DNA of 63,136 bases from Oscillospiraceae bacterium (GTDB taxonomy: Bacteria; Bacillota_A; Clostridia; Oscillospirales; Oscillospiraceae): the NCBI GenBank assembly GCA_017627975.1, contig JAGAFT010000122.1, forward strand, positions 1 through 63,136. The letters run 5' to 3'. Below the pieces are notes generated by a model, which had not been told where the DNA came from, did not search any database, and saw only the letters and a list, made by a program, of their open reading frames with translations. Shown here one piece after another: positions 7,813 through 16,125 of this stretch. Position numbers and translations under genes: made by a program. Each line of letters starts with the position of its first letter. The first letter of the stretch is position 1.

Positions 7813-8929
7813 TGTTCTGTGCCTCCTCCTTCTGGGCCTGAGCAAGCTGCTGTCCGACCAGGCTCTTGTTCTTGCGTTTCTTTGTCTCATACATGATCAG
7901 AGAGATCGTGACAACACCGTAAGAGGCAAACACGCGGAAGTATTCGCCGATCATGGAGTCGCCGGTAATGGCGGCACCCGCTTTCGGCGCCACGATGAAC
8001 ATGGTGTGGAACAGAATCACGCCCAGGAAGACGTTGCCGATGGAGGCGCGGTCGACCGAAGCGCCGCCGACCAGCAGGGCCGCGATGCAGAACATGCCGA
8101 TCTGGGAATGAGAGCTGTACGTTGCGATGTTGCCCATGTTCTGCAGGTAGATGACCATGCCGAAGCCGGCCAGCACCGTGGACATGATCATGGAGATGAT
8201 GCGGGTACGCTCAACCTTGATGCCGGCGTCGCGGGCGACGTTCATATCCTGTCCGACGGCGCGCATGTCCTGCCCGAGCTTGGTCTTGCGGAACCAGATG
8301 ATGAAGAGGCAGAGAACACCGATGATCAGGAAGGTGAGGACCGGAACCTTGACACCGCCGATGCGCACGGCCAGGAGATTGTCCAGGCACTGGCGCATGT
8401 TCAGCAGGGACACCGTGTTGCGCACGCCGTAGCCGCGCGGCAGCTTGATGGTGGAGTGCTTGATGGGAATGATCGGACCCATCATGTACAGCACGATCAG
8501 CTGATAGATACCGTTCATGAAGTAGCTGATGATGTAGCTTGTGATCATCTCGCGGCCCTTGGCCATGTTCAGGATCTTTCCGCAGAAATAACCGAGCAGA
8601 ACGGAGATGGGGATCGAGAGAATCATCGCAAGCACCACGCCGGGAATTCCCCAGATCTGCCAGTCGGAGACCAGGATCAGTGCAATCTCGCCGGCCATGG
8701 CGCCGAGGGTCATGCCGAAGTTCAAACCCATGCCGGCCATGATCGGGATCAGCAGGCAGAGGATCAGGAAGATGTTGCGTCCCATACGGGTGACGATTTC
8801 ATTGATCAGATAGCTGGCGGAGAACCCGGAGAGGGGGATGCAGACCGCGCAGATCAGCACGAACATCAGCGGGACAGTGTTGTCCTGGATAAATCCCAGT
8901 ACTTTTTTGCCGAAATTCTTTTCGTTCAT
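7805..8929 (-). CDS. ABC importer permease (BPD_transp_2 type), second
   Basis: This is a 374-residue membrane protein with about eight to ten helices, of the permease type used by ribose, galactose and nucleoside importers (GLNFGMTLGAMAGEIALILV, LLVGGASVDRASIGNVFLGV). The GGAS..RAS..N block near the C terminus is the family's signature loop. It pairs with the permease encoded just upstream, which it overlaps by four bases (ATGA). The C terminus is basic then polar (KKRKNKSLVGQQ). The substrate is probably a sugar or nucleoside-like molecule, but nothing in the sequence fixes it. Confidence 0.85.
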   Translation of the reverse strand: MNEKNFGKKVLGFIQDNTVPLMFVLICAVCIPLSGFSASYLINEIVTRMGRNIFLILCLLIPIMAGMGLNFGMTLGAMAGEIALILVSDWQIWGIPGVVLAMILSIPISVLLGYFCGKILNMAKGREMITSYIISYFMNGIYQLIVLYMMGPIIPIKHSTIKLPRGYGVRNTVSLLNMRQCLDNLLAVRIGGVKVPVLTFLIIGVLCLFIIWFRKTKLGQDMRAVGQDMNVARDAGIKVERTRIISMIMSTVLAGFGMVIYLQNMGNIATYSSHSQIGMFCIAALLVGGASVDRASIGNVFLGVILFHTMFIVAPKAGAAITGDSMIGEYFRVFASYGVVTISLIMYETKKRKNKSLVGQQLAQAQKEEAQNNG

Positions 8930-10005
8930 TTCGTACCCTCCGTCTTTCTGGTCAGTGCGTAGAGGATCATGCCCTGAGAGGCGACCACGCGGATGACCTC
9001 GCTCATGTCCATGTGGATGGCACTGTTCATGACGGTCGGCGTCATGGTGACGATGCCCTGGAACAGGAAGGTGCCGATGATGACATTGGCGATGCTGGCC
9101 TTGTTGACGGAGGCGCCGCCGATCAGAATGGCGGAGACGGCCGGCAGAGCCATGTAGAAGGGAGCCATGTACAGCTGGATAAAGCCGAAGCCCTGCTCAT
9201 AGACCAGGATGCCGATGGCGGCGAGCCAGGTGGACATGACCACGGAGAGCAGGCGCATTTTGTCGACGTTCACGCCGGCCGCCCGGGCAAAGGTGGGGTT
9301 CGAGCCCACGGCCGTCATGGCCGTGCCGGTCTTGGTGTGGAGAAAGGCCCACATCAGCCAGGCGAGGAGCGCGAAGAACAGCAGCGTGCCGGTGGGGATC
9401 GAGAGATTGCCGATGTTGATCTGCAGGAAGTTTGCCAGCACCTTGTCGTAGAAGCCCTCCAGAGAGATTGTGGTACGAAGTCCCTTGCCGGCGAAGCCCC
9501 AGACCATCGTCGGGCTGTGATACGGCAGGAGCAGCCACATCATGCACATGAAGGAGACGGAGGAGAAGCCGACGTATGTCGCAATCATCATCTCACCGCC
9601 CTTGATCTTGTTCAGCAGCCATCCATAGGCGGCACCGAGAACCAGGGCAAAGGGCGTGGCAATCAGCATCGCCATGACAAAGCTCAGCGGTCCCGTGAAA
9701 CCGAGCTCAATGGAAAGCGTGGCGCCCAGCAGGCCGGAGATGATCCCGAGGGGCAGACCGAAGTTCAGCCCGCAGCCGGAGTGGATCATCGGCACCATGG
9801 CGAGAACCATAATGGCGTTCCAGCTGAAGCGGTTGACGGTGTTGCTGATCTGCGTCCAGAAATCCGCGCCGACGAATGGCGCCGCAATGAACAGCAGCAG
9901 CAGGAAGCCGGCAATGATGAGGCGCGGCAGACCGAAGCTTGCGACCATGGTTTTTATCCGGTCGCGAAGCGTGATGTTGTTTCTGTCAACTAATGTTTCG
10001 TTCAT
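8926..10005 (-). CDS. ABC importer permease (BPD_transp_2 type), first
   Basis: This is a 359-residue polytopic membrane protein. GCGLNFGLPLGIISGLLGAT and ILIGGASVNKASIANVIIG match the same permease family as its downstream partner. The two probably form the heterodimeric channel of the importer. It starts 10 bases after the ATPase gene and overlaps the next permease by four bases, so dosage is coupled. An N-terminal cytoplasmic stretch of about 30 residues precedes the first helix. Confidence 0.85.
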   Translation of the reverse strand: MNETLVDRNNITLRDRIKTMVASFGLPRLIIAGFLLLLFIAAPFVGADFWTQISNTVNRFSWNAIMVLAMVPMIHSGCGLNFGLPLGIISGLLGATLSIELGFTGPLSFVMAMLIATPFALVLGAAYGWLLNKIKGGEMMIATYVGFSSVSFMCMMWLLLPYHSPTMVWGFAGKGLRTTISLEGFYDKVLANFLQINIGNLSIPTGTLLFFALLAWLMWAFLHTKTGTAMTAVGSNPTFARAAGVNVDKMRLLSVVMSTWLAAIGILVYEQGFGFIQLYMAPFYMALPAVSAILIGGASVNKASIANVIIGTFLFQGIVTMTPTVMNSAIHMDMSEVIRVVASQGMILYALTRKTEGTK

Positions 10006-10015
10006 GCTGCCCTCC

Positions 10016-11605
10016 TCACTTTACCATGCTGACCATCAGAAGGCCAAATTCCTCGGACGGATCCGAAGCCGGGCGGATGCCGGCAATCCGGCCGCCGGAG
10101 ACGATCGCGATGCGGTCACAGATCTGGCGCAGCTCTTCCAGCTCCGAAGAAATCATCACGACGGTGACGCCGCTCTCGCGGTTGAACTTCTTCAGAGCCT
10201 GCAGCACCAGGGCCTTGGCACCGATGTCGATGCCGCGGGTCGGCTCGGAGACAAAGAGGAACTTCGGCTCCAAGGCGAAGGCCTTTGCCAGGCAGATCTT
10301 CTGCTGATTGCCGCCGGAGAGTTCACGGGCTTTCTGCTTGGAACCGGTGCACTTGATGGCGAGCTCGTCGATGTAGCGGTCGGTGACCTCCCGGATCGCC
10401 TTCTCGTCGCGCCACTTGACCAGACCGCCGAGGTAGCGCTTGAGAAACTTGTTCTGTACCTGCATGGCGGGGAAGGCGACGTTCCACTCCAGCGACTCGT
10501 CCAGCAGCAGACCGACGCCGCGCCGGTCTTCCGACACAAAGGCCAGAGAGGCGTCCAGGCACTTTCTCGGGCTGTTGAGGGGGATGGGCTTTCCGTCGAG
10601 CTCCACAGTGCCGCCGGCCTCGTAGAGGCCCATGATCCCGTTCGGGATGCCGAGCTTGCCCTGACCGGCGAGGCCCCCGATGCCGAGAATCTCGCCCTCC
10701 TTGATGTCGAGGGTGACGTTGCGGACCGTTTCACCGGGCATATCCACCCAGAGATTGCGGATGGACATCATCGTCTTTGAGTTGGAAGTGTCTCTTATAT
10801 CAACGCTGGCCGCGTTTTCCACCGAGCGGCCAACCATCCATTTTGAAATCTCACTAACACTGGTTTTGGCGGCGGGAACATCGGATACGACGTATCCGTC
10901 GCGCATGACCACAACCTTGTCGCAGACCGACAGAATCTCATGAAGTCGGTGGGTTATGAAGATGACGGCGATGCCCTTTTCAGACATGGAGCGGATGGAG
11001 CTGAGAAGCGCGTCCGCTTCCTTTTCGGTCAGAACGGCCGTCGGTTCGTCCAGAATCAGAAGCTTCAGATTATCCTTGCTGAGCTCGCGGGCGATTTCGG
11101 TAAACTGCTTGTGACCGACCGGCATTTCGTTGATGCGCATGCCCTTGTCGATCTTGAATCCCATTTTATCGATAGCGGCCTCGGCACGTCCGGTCATTTC
11201 GTTGTAATCAAGAGTGTCCAGACGCTCACCGAAGACCTCGGAGATGACGTTGCGTTTTTTCGGTTCGCGGTTGAGAAGAATGTTTTCCGTGGCGGTGAAG
11301 CCCGGAATCAGGGAAAACTCCTGGTGGACCATGCCGATCCCGGCGGCCAGCGCGTCGAAGGGCGTGGAAAAGCTGACGGGTTTCCCGTTCAGCAGAATTT
11401 CGCCCTCATAGCCGCCTGTTTCCCGGATTACATCCATCCCGAAAAGGATTTTCATGAGCGTGCTCTTGCCGGCGCCGTTCTCGCCGCAGAGGCCAAGCAC
11501 CTCGCCTTCGGCCAGCGTCAGGTTAATGTCGGTCAGAACCTGGTTGCCGAAGAAATCCTTTTTGATGTTGCGCATTTCCAATAGTGGGGTGTTCTCATTT
11601 AACAT
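10016..11605 (-). CDS. Tandem-NBD ABC importer ATPase
   Basis: This 529-residue protein has two nucleotide-binding domains in one chain, as in RbsA/MglA-type importers. Domain 1 has Walker A GENGAGKST near residue 40 and LLILDEPTAVLT as Walker B. Domain 2 has a degenerate P-loop (GLAGQGKLG), the signature ELSGGNQQK and FVSEPTRGID. The degenerate second site is normal for the family. I chose the start at 11605 over 11662 because the domain begins directly after it and a GCAGGG lies 6 bases upstream. A stable hairpin separates it from the binding-protein gene. Confidence 0.88.
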   Translation of the reverse strand: MLNENTPLLEMRNIKKDFFGNQVLTDINLTLAEGEVLGLCGENGAGKSTLMKILFGMDVIRETGGYEGEILLNGKPVSFSTPFDALAAGIGMVHQEFSLIPGFTATENILLNREPKKRNVISEVFGERLDTLDYNEMTGRAEAAIDKMGFKIDKGMRINEMPVGHKQFTEIARELSKDNLKLLILDEPTAVLTEKEADALLSSIRSMSEKGIAVIFITHRLHEILSVCDKVVVMRDGYVVSDVPAAKTSVSEISKWMVGRSVENAASVDIRDTSNSKTMMSIRNLWVDMPGETVRNVTLDIKEGEILGIGGLAGQGKLGIPNGIMGLYEAGGTVELDGKPIPLNSPRKCLDASLAFVSEDRRGVGLLLDESLEWNVAFPAMQVQNKFLKRYLGGLVKWRDEKAIREVTDRYIDELAIKCTGSKQKARELSGGNQQKICLAKAFALEPKFLFVSEPTRGIDIGAKALVLQALKKFNRESGVTVVMISSELEELRQICDRIAIVSGGRIAGIRPASDPSEEFGLLMVSMVK

Positions 11606-11672
11606 ATTGATACCCTGCCTGAAATCAGTGGGGGAGGAACAAATCCTCCCCGAAATGGTCAAAAGAGAAGCG

Positions 11673-11703
11673 TCACCTCCCTGCCTTTCGGCAGGGAGGG
11701 TGA
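11673..11703 (-). terminator. Intercistronic hairpin after the binding-protein gene
   Basis: A stem of about 13 bp (TCACCTCCCTGCC with GGCAGGGAGGGTGA) lies 18 bases past the binding-protein stop. It has only a weak T-run on the minus strand, so it probably acts as a partial terminator or 3' stabiliser. Such hairpins give binding proteins higher expression than their membrane subunits. Confidence 0.65.
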
Positions 11704-11720
11704 TGCAGCAATGAATAGAA

Positions 11721-12917
11721 TTACTTCACAGTGAAGTAGACTTCGGGGACTTCGATCTCGGTGGAGCCCATGTAATGGCCCGGATTGCCCATGATATAGG
11801 TATCCTGGTACACGAGGAAGGTGTTGTCGGCCTTGACACCGGTCTCGGCATTGGTGTAGTTGGAGCCGTTCCAGGCGGCACCGGGGGAGAAGACCTCATA
11901 GGCCTTTGCGATGTCGTCCATGTCAAGCAGATCGCTCTCGCCGTTGATGACGTTCACAGCGTGCTGGGCAAGACCGGCGGAAACGGTGTAACCGTAGGAG
12001 TAGGCCCAGGTGCCGAACTTGTCAGCGCCGCCCTTTTCGCAGATGGCCTGCTCAACCTTCGCAAGGATCTTGGCATAGTCGCCGGCTTCCTCGGTCAGGT
12101 CAATGCCCAGAGCACCGGGATAGCCCATGGTGGGAGAGGGCAGGTCGGCTTCGATGAAGTAGCCGCCGTACTCGAGCAGCTGCTTGAGCAGAGGCTCGGT
12201 GTGGGCGTCGTTGGTGCAGAAGTAAGCAGCGTTCTTTCCGTACTTCTCAACCCACTCGGGAACCTTCTCAAGGATGTAGGCCTGAGCACCGGCAACACCG
12301 ACGTCCGTGGTGGGGTCGGGAGCGGTCTCAAGGACGAAGGTCATACCGAACTCTTCGCAGGCGGCCTTCATGATGGCAACACGGCGGCTCATGGTCTCAT
12401 AGGACATGTGACGCGGGAAGGAGATATGGACGAAGGTGTCGCAGCCAAGCTCGTGGGCGGTGCGGATGATCAGGTAGCCGCGGGCAACGAAGTCGTTGTT
12501 GCAGACCAGATCGGCAGCGCTGCCGATTTCGGGCAGGTCTTCGTGGCTTTCACCGGCGATGCAGAGGATGTCGGGGCGACGCTCTTTGATCTGACGGAAG
12601 GCCTCGGTGGTGCCGGGGACAGCCTGGTTGACGATGATGGCCTTCATCAGAGGATCGTCGGACATGTTGACGATGGTCTGGATGGTGGTCTCAAGCTCTT
12701 CAGTGAAGTTGTCGGGATAGATCGCGAGCTTTACGCGGTCCTCACCGTACATCGCCTGGAAAGCTTCTGCGCCGCGGCGGTCGTCTTCACTCTGGGAGAC
12801 GGAACCGGTGATGATGCCGATATGGAAATCATCTTCCGCGAAGGCTGTGGGCATAGCAAAGGCAGCCAGAGAGAACACCAGCGCCAGTGCAAGCACGATG
12901 GAAAGATACTTCTTCAT
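11721..12917 (-). CDS. DUF3798 family substrate-binding protein
   Basis: This is a 398-residue secreted protein with a signal peptide (MKKYLSIVLALALVFSLAAF, cleavage near AFA-EDD). The mature part is a periplasmic-binding-protein-like fold: FHIGIITGSVSQSEDD opens strand 1, AIIVNQAVPGTT follows, and the C-terminal block ends YTNAETGVKADNTFLVYQD. This is the DUF3798 family, found mainly in Clostridia with two-NBD ABC importers. It lacks a lipobox Cys, so anchoring is unclear. It is the first gene of the five-gene operon. The ligand is unknown. Confidence 0.85.
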   Translation of the reverse strand: MKKYLSIVLALALVFSLAAFAMPTAFAEDDFHIGIITGSVSQSEDDRRGAEAFQAMYGEDRVKLAIYPDNFTEELETTIQTIVNMSDDPLMKAIIVNQAVPGTTEAFRQIKERRPDILCIAGESHEDLPEIGSAADLVCNNDFVARGYLIIRTAHELGCDTFVHISFPRHMSYETMSRRVAIMKAACEEFGMTFVLETAPDPTTDVGVAGAQAYILEKVPEWVEKYGKNAAYFCTNDAHTEPLLKQLLEYGGYFIEADLPSPTMGYPGALGIDLTEEAGDYAKILAKVEQAICEKGGADKFGTWAYSYGYTVSAGLAQHAVNVINGESDLLDMDDIAKAYEVFSPGAAWNGSNYTNAETGVKADNTFLVYQDTYIMGNPGHYMGSTEIEVPEVYFTVK

Positions 12918-13159
12918 GTTTTCCTCCTAATTAATGTTTTCTCTTCCGGAACCATGAATCAATCCCGAAAGCTTTCATTACTATAGCATGTTACGGCCTG
13001 TTTTACAAGAAACTTTTGACGCGGTGTTCGGTTTTTTTGAACAGTCTGAGCAGGTCGGAGAGAATCTTTATTTTTCTTAAAGTTCACAGAATACATGGAA
13101 AAATAAAAATGACTTGTGATATACTGTATGCATGAGAATTATCCCTCTGGAGGAGACCA

Positions 13160-13852
13160 ATGAGCGAAGAGACAAGAATTCTGATCGTGGATGATGATCC
13201 CGATATTCGTAATATTCTGAACCTGCTGCTGAGAAGGGAATACGATACGGCAGAGGCGGCCAACGGGCGGGACGCCGTGGCCTATATGCAGAGCCACCGG
13301 GAGACGGACCTGATCATCCTGGACGTCATGATGCCCGGCATGGACGGCATTGAAACCTGTGAAAAGATCCGGGAGTTTTCCAACGCCCCCGTTCTTTTCC
13401 TGACGGCCAAGAGCGCGGAGCGGGACCGCCTGGCCGCTTATCAGAGCGGCGGAGATGACTTTCTTTCGAAGCCCTTCTCCCAGCCGGAGCTTCTGGCCAA
13501 GGTGAAGTCTCTCCTGCGCCGTTACCAGCAGTACCGCGGCAAGCCGGCCTCGTCGATCTGGACCTGCGGGAACCTGGAAGTGGATCTGGGCACCCGAATG
13601 GTGCGAAATGCCGGGGAGACCGTCCCCCTGACAGATACGGAGTATTCCATTCTCGAGTGCCTGGTGAAGAACCGGGGACGGACCGTCACCACCCAGGAGC
13701 TCTATGAGAGCGTGTGGAACGAGAAGTTTTTGCCCGGCTCGGGCAACACGATTATGGTACATGTGCTGAATCTGCGCCGCAAGATCGAGGAGGTCCCCTC
13801 GTCGCCCAAGATCATCCGGACGGTCTGGGGCAGGGGATATCAGGTTGACTGA
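13160..13852 (+). CDS. OmpR-family response regulator
   Basis: This is a 230-residue two-component regulator. The receiver domain (residues 1-120) has the acidic pocket DDD (11-13), phospho-acceptor Asp55 in LIILDVMMPGMDG, and the T/K pair in FLTAKS and FLSKPFS. The C-terminal winged-helix domain shows LTDTEYSILECLVKNRGRTV and IIRTVWGRGYQVD. It overlaps the histidine kinase gene by eight bases. The ribosome site GGAGGAG is 4 bases before the ATG. The target genes are not evident; the nearest operon, on the opposite strand, encodes the DUF3798 importer. Confidence 0.93.
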   Translation: MSEETRILIVDDDPDIRNILNLLLRREYDTAEAANGRDAVAYMQSHRETDLIILDVMMPGMDGIETCEKIREFSNAPVLFLTAKSAERDRLAAYQSGGDDFLSKPFSQPELLAKVKSLLRRYQQYRGKPASSIWTCGNLEVDLGTRMVRNAGETVPLTDTEYSILECLVKNRGRTVTTQELYESVWNEKFLPGSGNTIMVHVLNLRRKIEEVPSSPKIIRTVWGRGYQVD

Positions 13853-15176
13853 ACCGAGACTGCCGATGCTGCACTCGCTGAGCACCAAGCTGCTGCTGGC
13901 AGCGCTGCTCAGCGTGCTTTGTGCGGCGGGGGCCTATCTGGCCGTCTTCGGTATCGGTACGCTTTTTGTCAATCGCTATTACATGAACCCGGATGCCGCG
14001 GCAGCGCGCAAAGCGGAGATTTATACGGAGTTTAACCGCTATGTGCAGCAGGGCGGCTATTCAAGCGGAGACACGGAGGCGCTGCAGCGTTTTCTTTCGG
14101 AACACGACTACATCTCGGTCTCGGTCTATTCGACCGAGATGCTGGAGCTCCCCGGTGAACTGACCGCCGGCGGACGCGCCGTGACGCTGCAGAGCTATGA
14201 AGCGCCCCGGCGAAGCGGGATCAGCGGGCGGCTCTACCCGATGCGGTTTTCAGACGGAATCAGCTATATTTCCATCACCGACAACTCCCGCCAGCGGGAG
14301 GACACCCTCAACCGGATCATGGGTCTTATTGTGGCGATCCTGGTGCTGGTGAGCGTGCTCTTCTGGTACACCAACCGGCTTACCTGGCGGATCATTCGCC
14401 TGTCCCAGGAGGCGGCAACGGTCGGCGCGGGCGATCTGGACGGACCGATCACGGTGGACGGTGTGGATGAGGTCGCGGCACTGGCCTCGGACATCGACGG
14501 CATGCGCGACGCCATTATCGAGCGCATGGGAAACGAGAAGCGCGCCTGGGAAGCCAACAGCGAGCTGATCACCGCCATGAGCCACGACATTCGGACGCCG
14601 ATGACCTCGCTGATCGGCTATCTCGGTCTGCTGAACAACACCGAGTCCCTCACCGAGGAGGAGCGCAGGCGCTATCTCGAGGCGGCATACGGAAAGTCCC
14701 TGGCGCTGAAGGAACTGACGGACGAGCTGTTCAAGTACTTTCTGGTATTCGGCCGCAGCGAGCTGGAGCTGCAGAAAGAGGACTATGACATCCACATGCT
14801 GCTGATGCAGCTTCTGGGCGAGGCGGAATTTGACCTGAGAGACTCCGGCTTCAACGTCCAGAGCATTGATCGCCTGGAGGACGGCTGGCTGCTGAGTACG
14901 GACGCGGCCATGCTCAAGCGCGTGATCGACAACCTGATGTCAAACATCAAGAAATACGCGGATCTGGCGCGGCCGGTGGTCTTCCTGACGGAGATCAAGG
15001 ACGGACAGGTCTCGGTGACCATCTCCAACGGCCTCTCCAGCCGCGGCAGCGGAACCGAGAGCACCAAGATCGGCCTGCGGACCTGTGAGAAGATCCTGGA
15101 TGCCCTGGGCGGAAGCTTCGGCACCGCGCGGGATGAAAAGCACTTCGCGGCGGAATTCATGCTGCCGATGAAATAG
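13845..15176 (+). CDS. Sensor histidine kinase
   Basis: This is a 443-residue membrane kinase paired with the upstream regulator. There are two membrane helices (about 13-42 and 160-178) around a roughly 115-residue external domain, then a HAMP segment (TWRIIRLSQEAATVGAGDLD). The dimerisation domain has phospho-acceptor His247 in MSHDIRTPMTSL, and the ATPase domain has the N-box DNLMSNIKKYAD. The G-box region is short (TKIGLRTCEKILDALGG). The TTG at 13845 overlaps the regulator's end; Met8 (ATG at 13866) is an alternative start. The signal sensed is unknown. Confidence 0.9.
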   Translation: MTEPRLPMLHSLSTKLLLAALLSVLCAAGAYLAVFGIGTLFVNRYYMNPDAAAARKAEIYTEFNRYVQQGGYSSGDTEALQRFLSEHDYISVSVYSTEMLELPGELTAGGRAVTLQSYEAPRRSGISGRLYPMRFSDGISYISITDNSRQREDTLNRIMGLIVAILVLVSVLFWYTNRLTWRIIRLSQEAATVGAGDLDGPITVDGVDEVAALASDIDGMRDAIIERMGNEKRAWEANSELITAMSHDIRTPMTSLIGYLGLLNNTESLTEEERRRYLEAAYGKSLALKELTDELFKYFLVFGRSELELQKEDYDIHMLLMQLLGEAEFDLRDSGFNVQSIDRLEDGWLLSTDAAMLKRVIDNLMSNIKKYADLARPVVFLTEIKDGQVSVTISNGLSSRGSGTESTKIGLRTCEKILDALGGSFGTARDEKHFAAEFMLPMK

Positions 15177-15229
15177 GCGGCAGTTCGGAAAATGCCGATG
15201 TGTTCCCCGAAAAGACCATAAAGAAATAC

Positions 15230-15278
15230 AAACCCCCTCTGTCGGGCAGAGCATGCTGCTTGAGACGGAGGGGGCTTT
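15230..15278. terminator. Bidirectional terminator after the two-component genes
   Basis: The stem is AAACCCCCTCTGTC with GACGGAGGGGGCTTT and a 20-base loop region. A-runs and T-runs on both sides suit both the kinase gene and the YdcF gene facing it. Confidence 0.75.
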
Positions 15279-15366
15279 GATTACGGGGGATGGCTGCGCA
15301 AATGCGGACGGAAGAGACCCGTGCCGAATCCGAAGCTTCCGGCACCCGGGCGGGGTCAGGGCTTGT

Positions 15367-16125
15367 TTACCAGCCGAAGACCCAGAGATGAGTCACGCCA
15401 AAGGCCTCGCGGATGAAGTAGTTCAGCATGACCATCTTGTAGCCCCAGGGGGCGGCGACACCGGCTGCTTCCACGCTCTGCAGGCGCGCCATGGACTTTG
15501 CCCGGAAGAGATGATAGGCGCTGGAGACCACGGCCACGTTGCCGTTCGGATCGTCGCCTCGATCCCGGATGATCTCAAACGAGTAGCGCAGGTTTTCTTC
15601 GGTGGAGGTAGCCTTCGGCTCCATAAGGACCCGCTCCTCCGGCAGCCCGTGCTGTACAAGCCAGTCATGCATGGCTCTGGCCTCTGTGATGTCCTCGCCT
15701 TTGCCAATACCGCCGGAGACAATGGCGACGGAATCGGGATACCGGTTCAGATAGTCCAGGGCTCCCTCAAGGCGCCGCACCAGGGTGAGGGAGGGACGCT
15801 CGCCGTAGACGGCAGCGCCGAGCACAATGAGATACGGCCGCTCCGGCTCCGGATCGGTGCGGGCATTTTTGACGATCGGGACCTCGACGATACAGAAATA
15901 GATGATGCCGAGGCAGGTCAGGCCGAGCACGATCCGCCACAGCAGCAGCGGAAGAAACCGCTGGGCGAGGATCAGCGCGATCAGGAAGAAGCAGAGATAG
16001 CCCCAGTAGACGTAGCCGCGCAGGGTGAAGCGGAAGAAGTATCCCAGGGCTGCGAGCACTACACAGACGATGACCCGGATCGGGTCTTTTTTCTTTTGTC
16101 CTGTTCTTTGCTCAGGTTTCATCAC
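15367..16125 (-). CDS. YdcF/SanA-like (DUF218) membrane protein
   Basis: This is a 252-residue protein with three or four N-terminal helices (YFFRFTLRGYVYWGYLCFFL and following). The DUF218 domain comes after about residue 95: YLIVLGAAVYGERPS, AIVSGGIGKGE, EERVLMEPKATST and VVSSAYHLFRAK. Family members are linked to envelope integrity in other bacteria, without a settled reaction. Its GTG start overlaps the ABC-F gene by 14 bases, so the two are co-translated. Confidence 0.85.
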   Translation of the reverse strand: MMKPEQRTGQKKKDPIRVIVCVVLAALGYFFRFTLRGYVYWGYLCFFLIALILAQRFLPLLLWRIVLGLTCLGIIYFCIVEVPIVKNARTDPEPERPYLIVLGAAVYGERPSLTLVRRLEGALDYLNRYPDSVAIVSGGIGKGEDITEARAMHDWLVQHGLPEERVLMEPKATSTEENLRYSFEIIRDRGDDPNGNVAVVSSAYHLFRAKSMARLQSVEAAGVAAPWGYKMVMLNYFIREAFGVTHLWVFGW

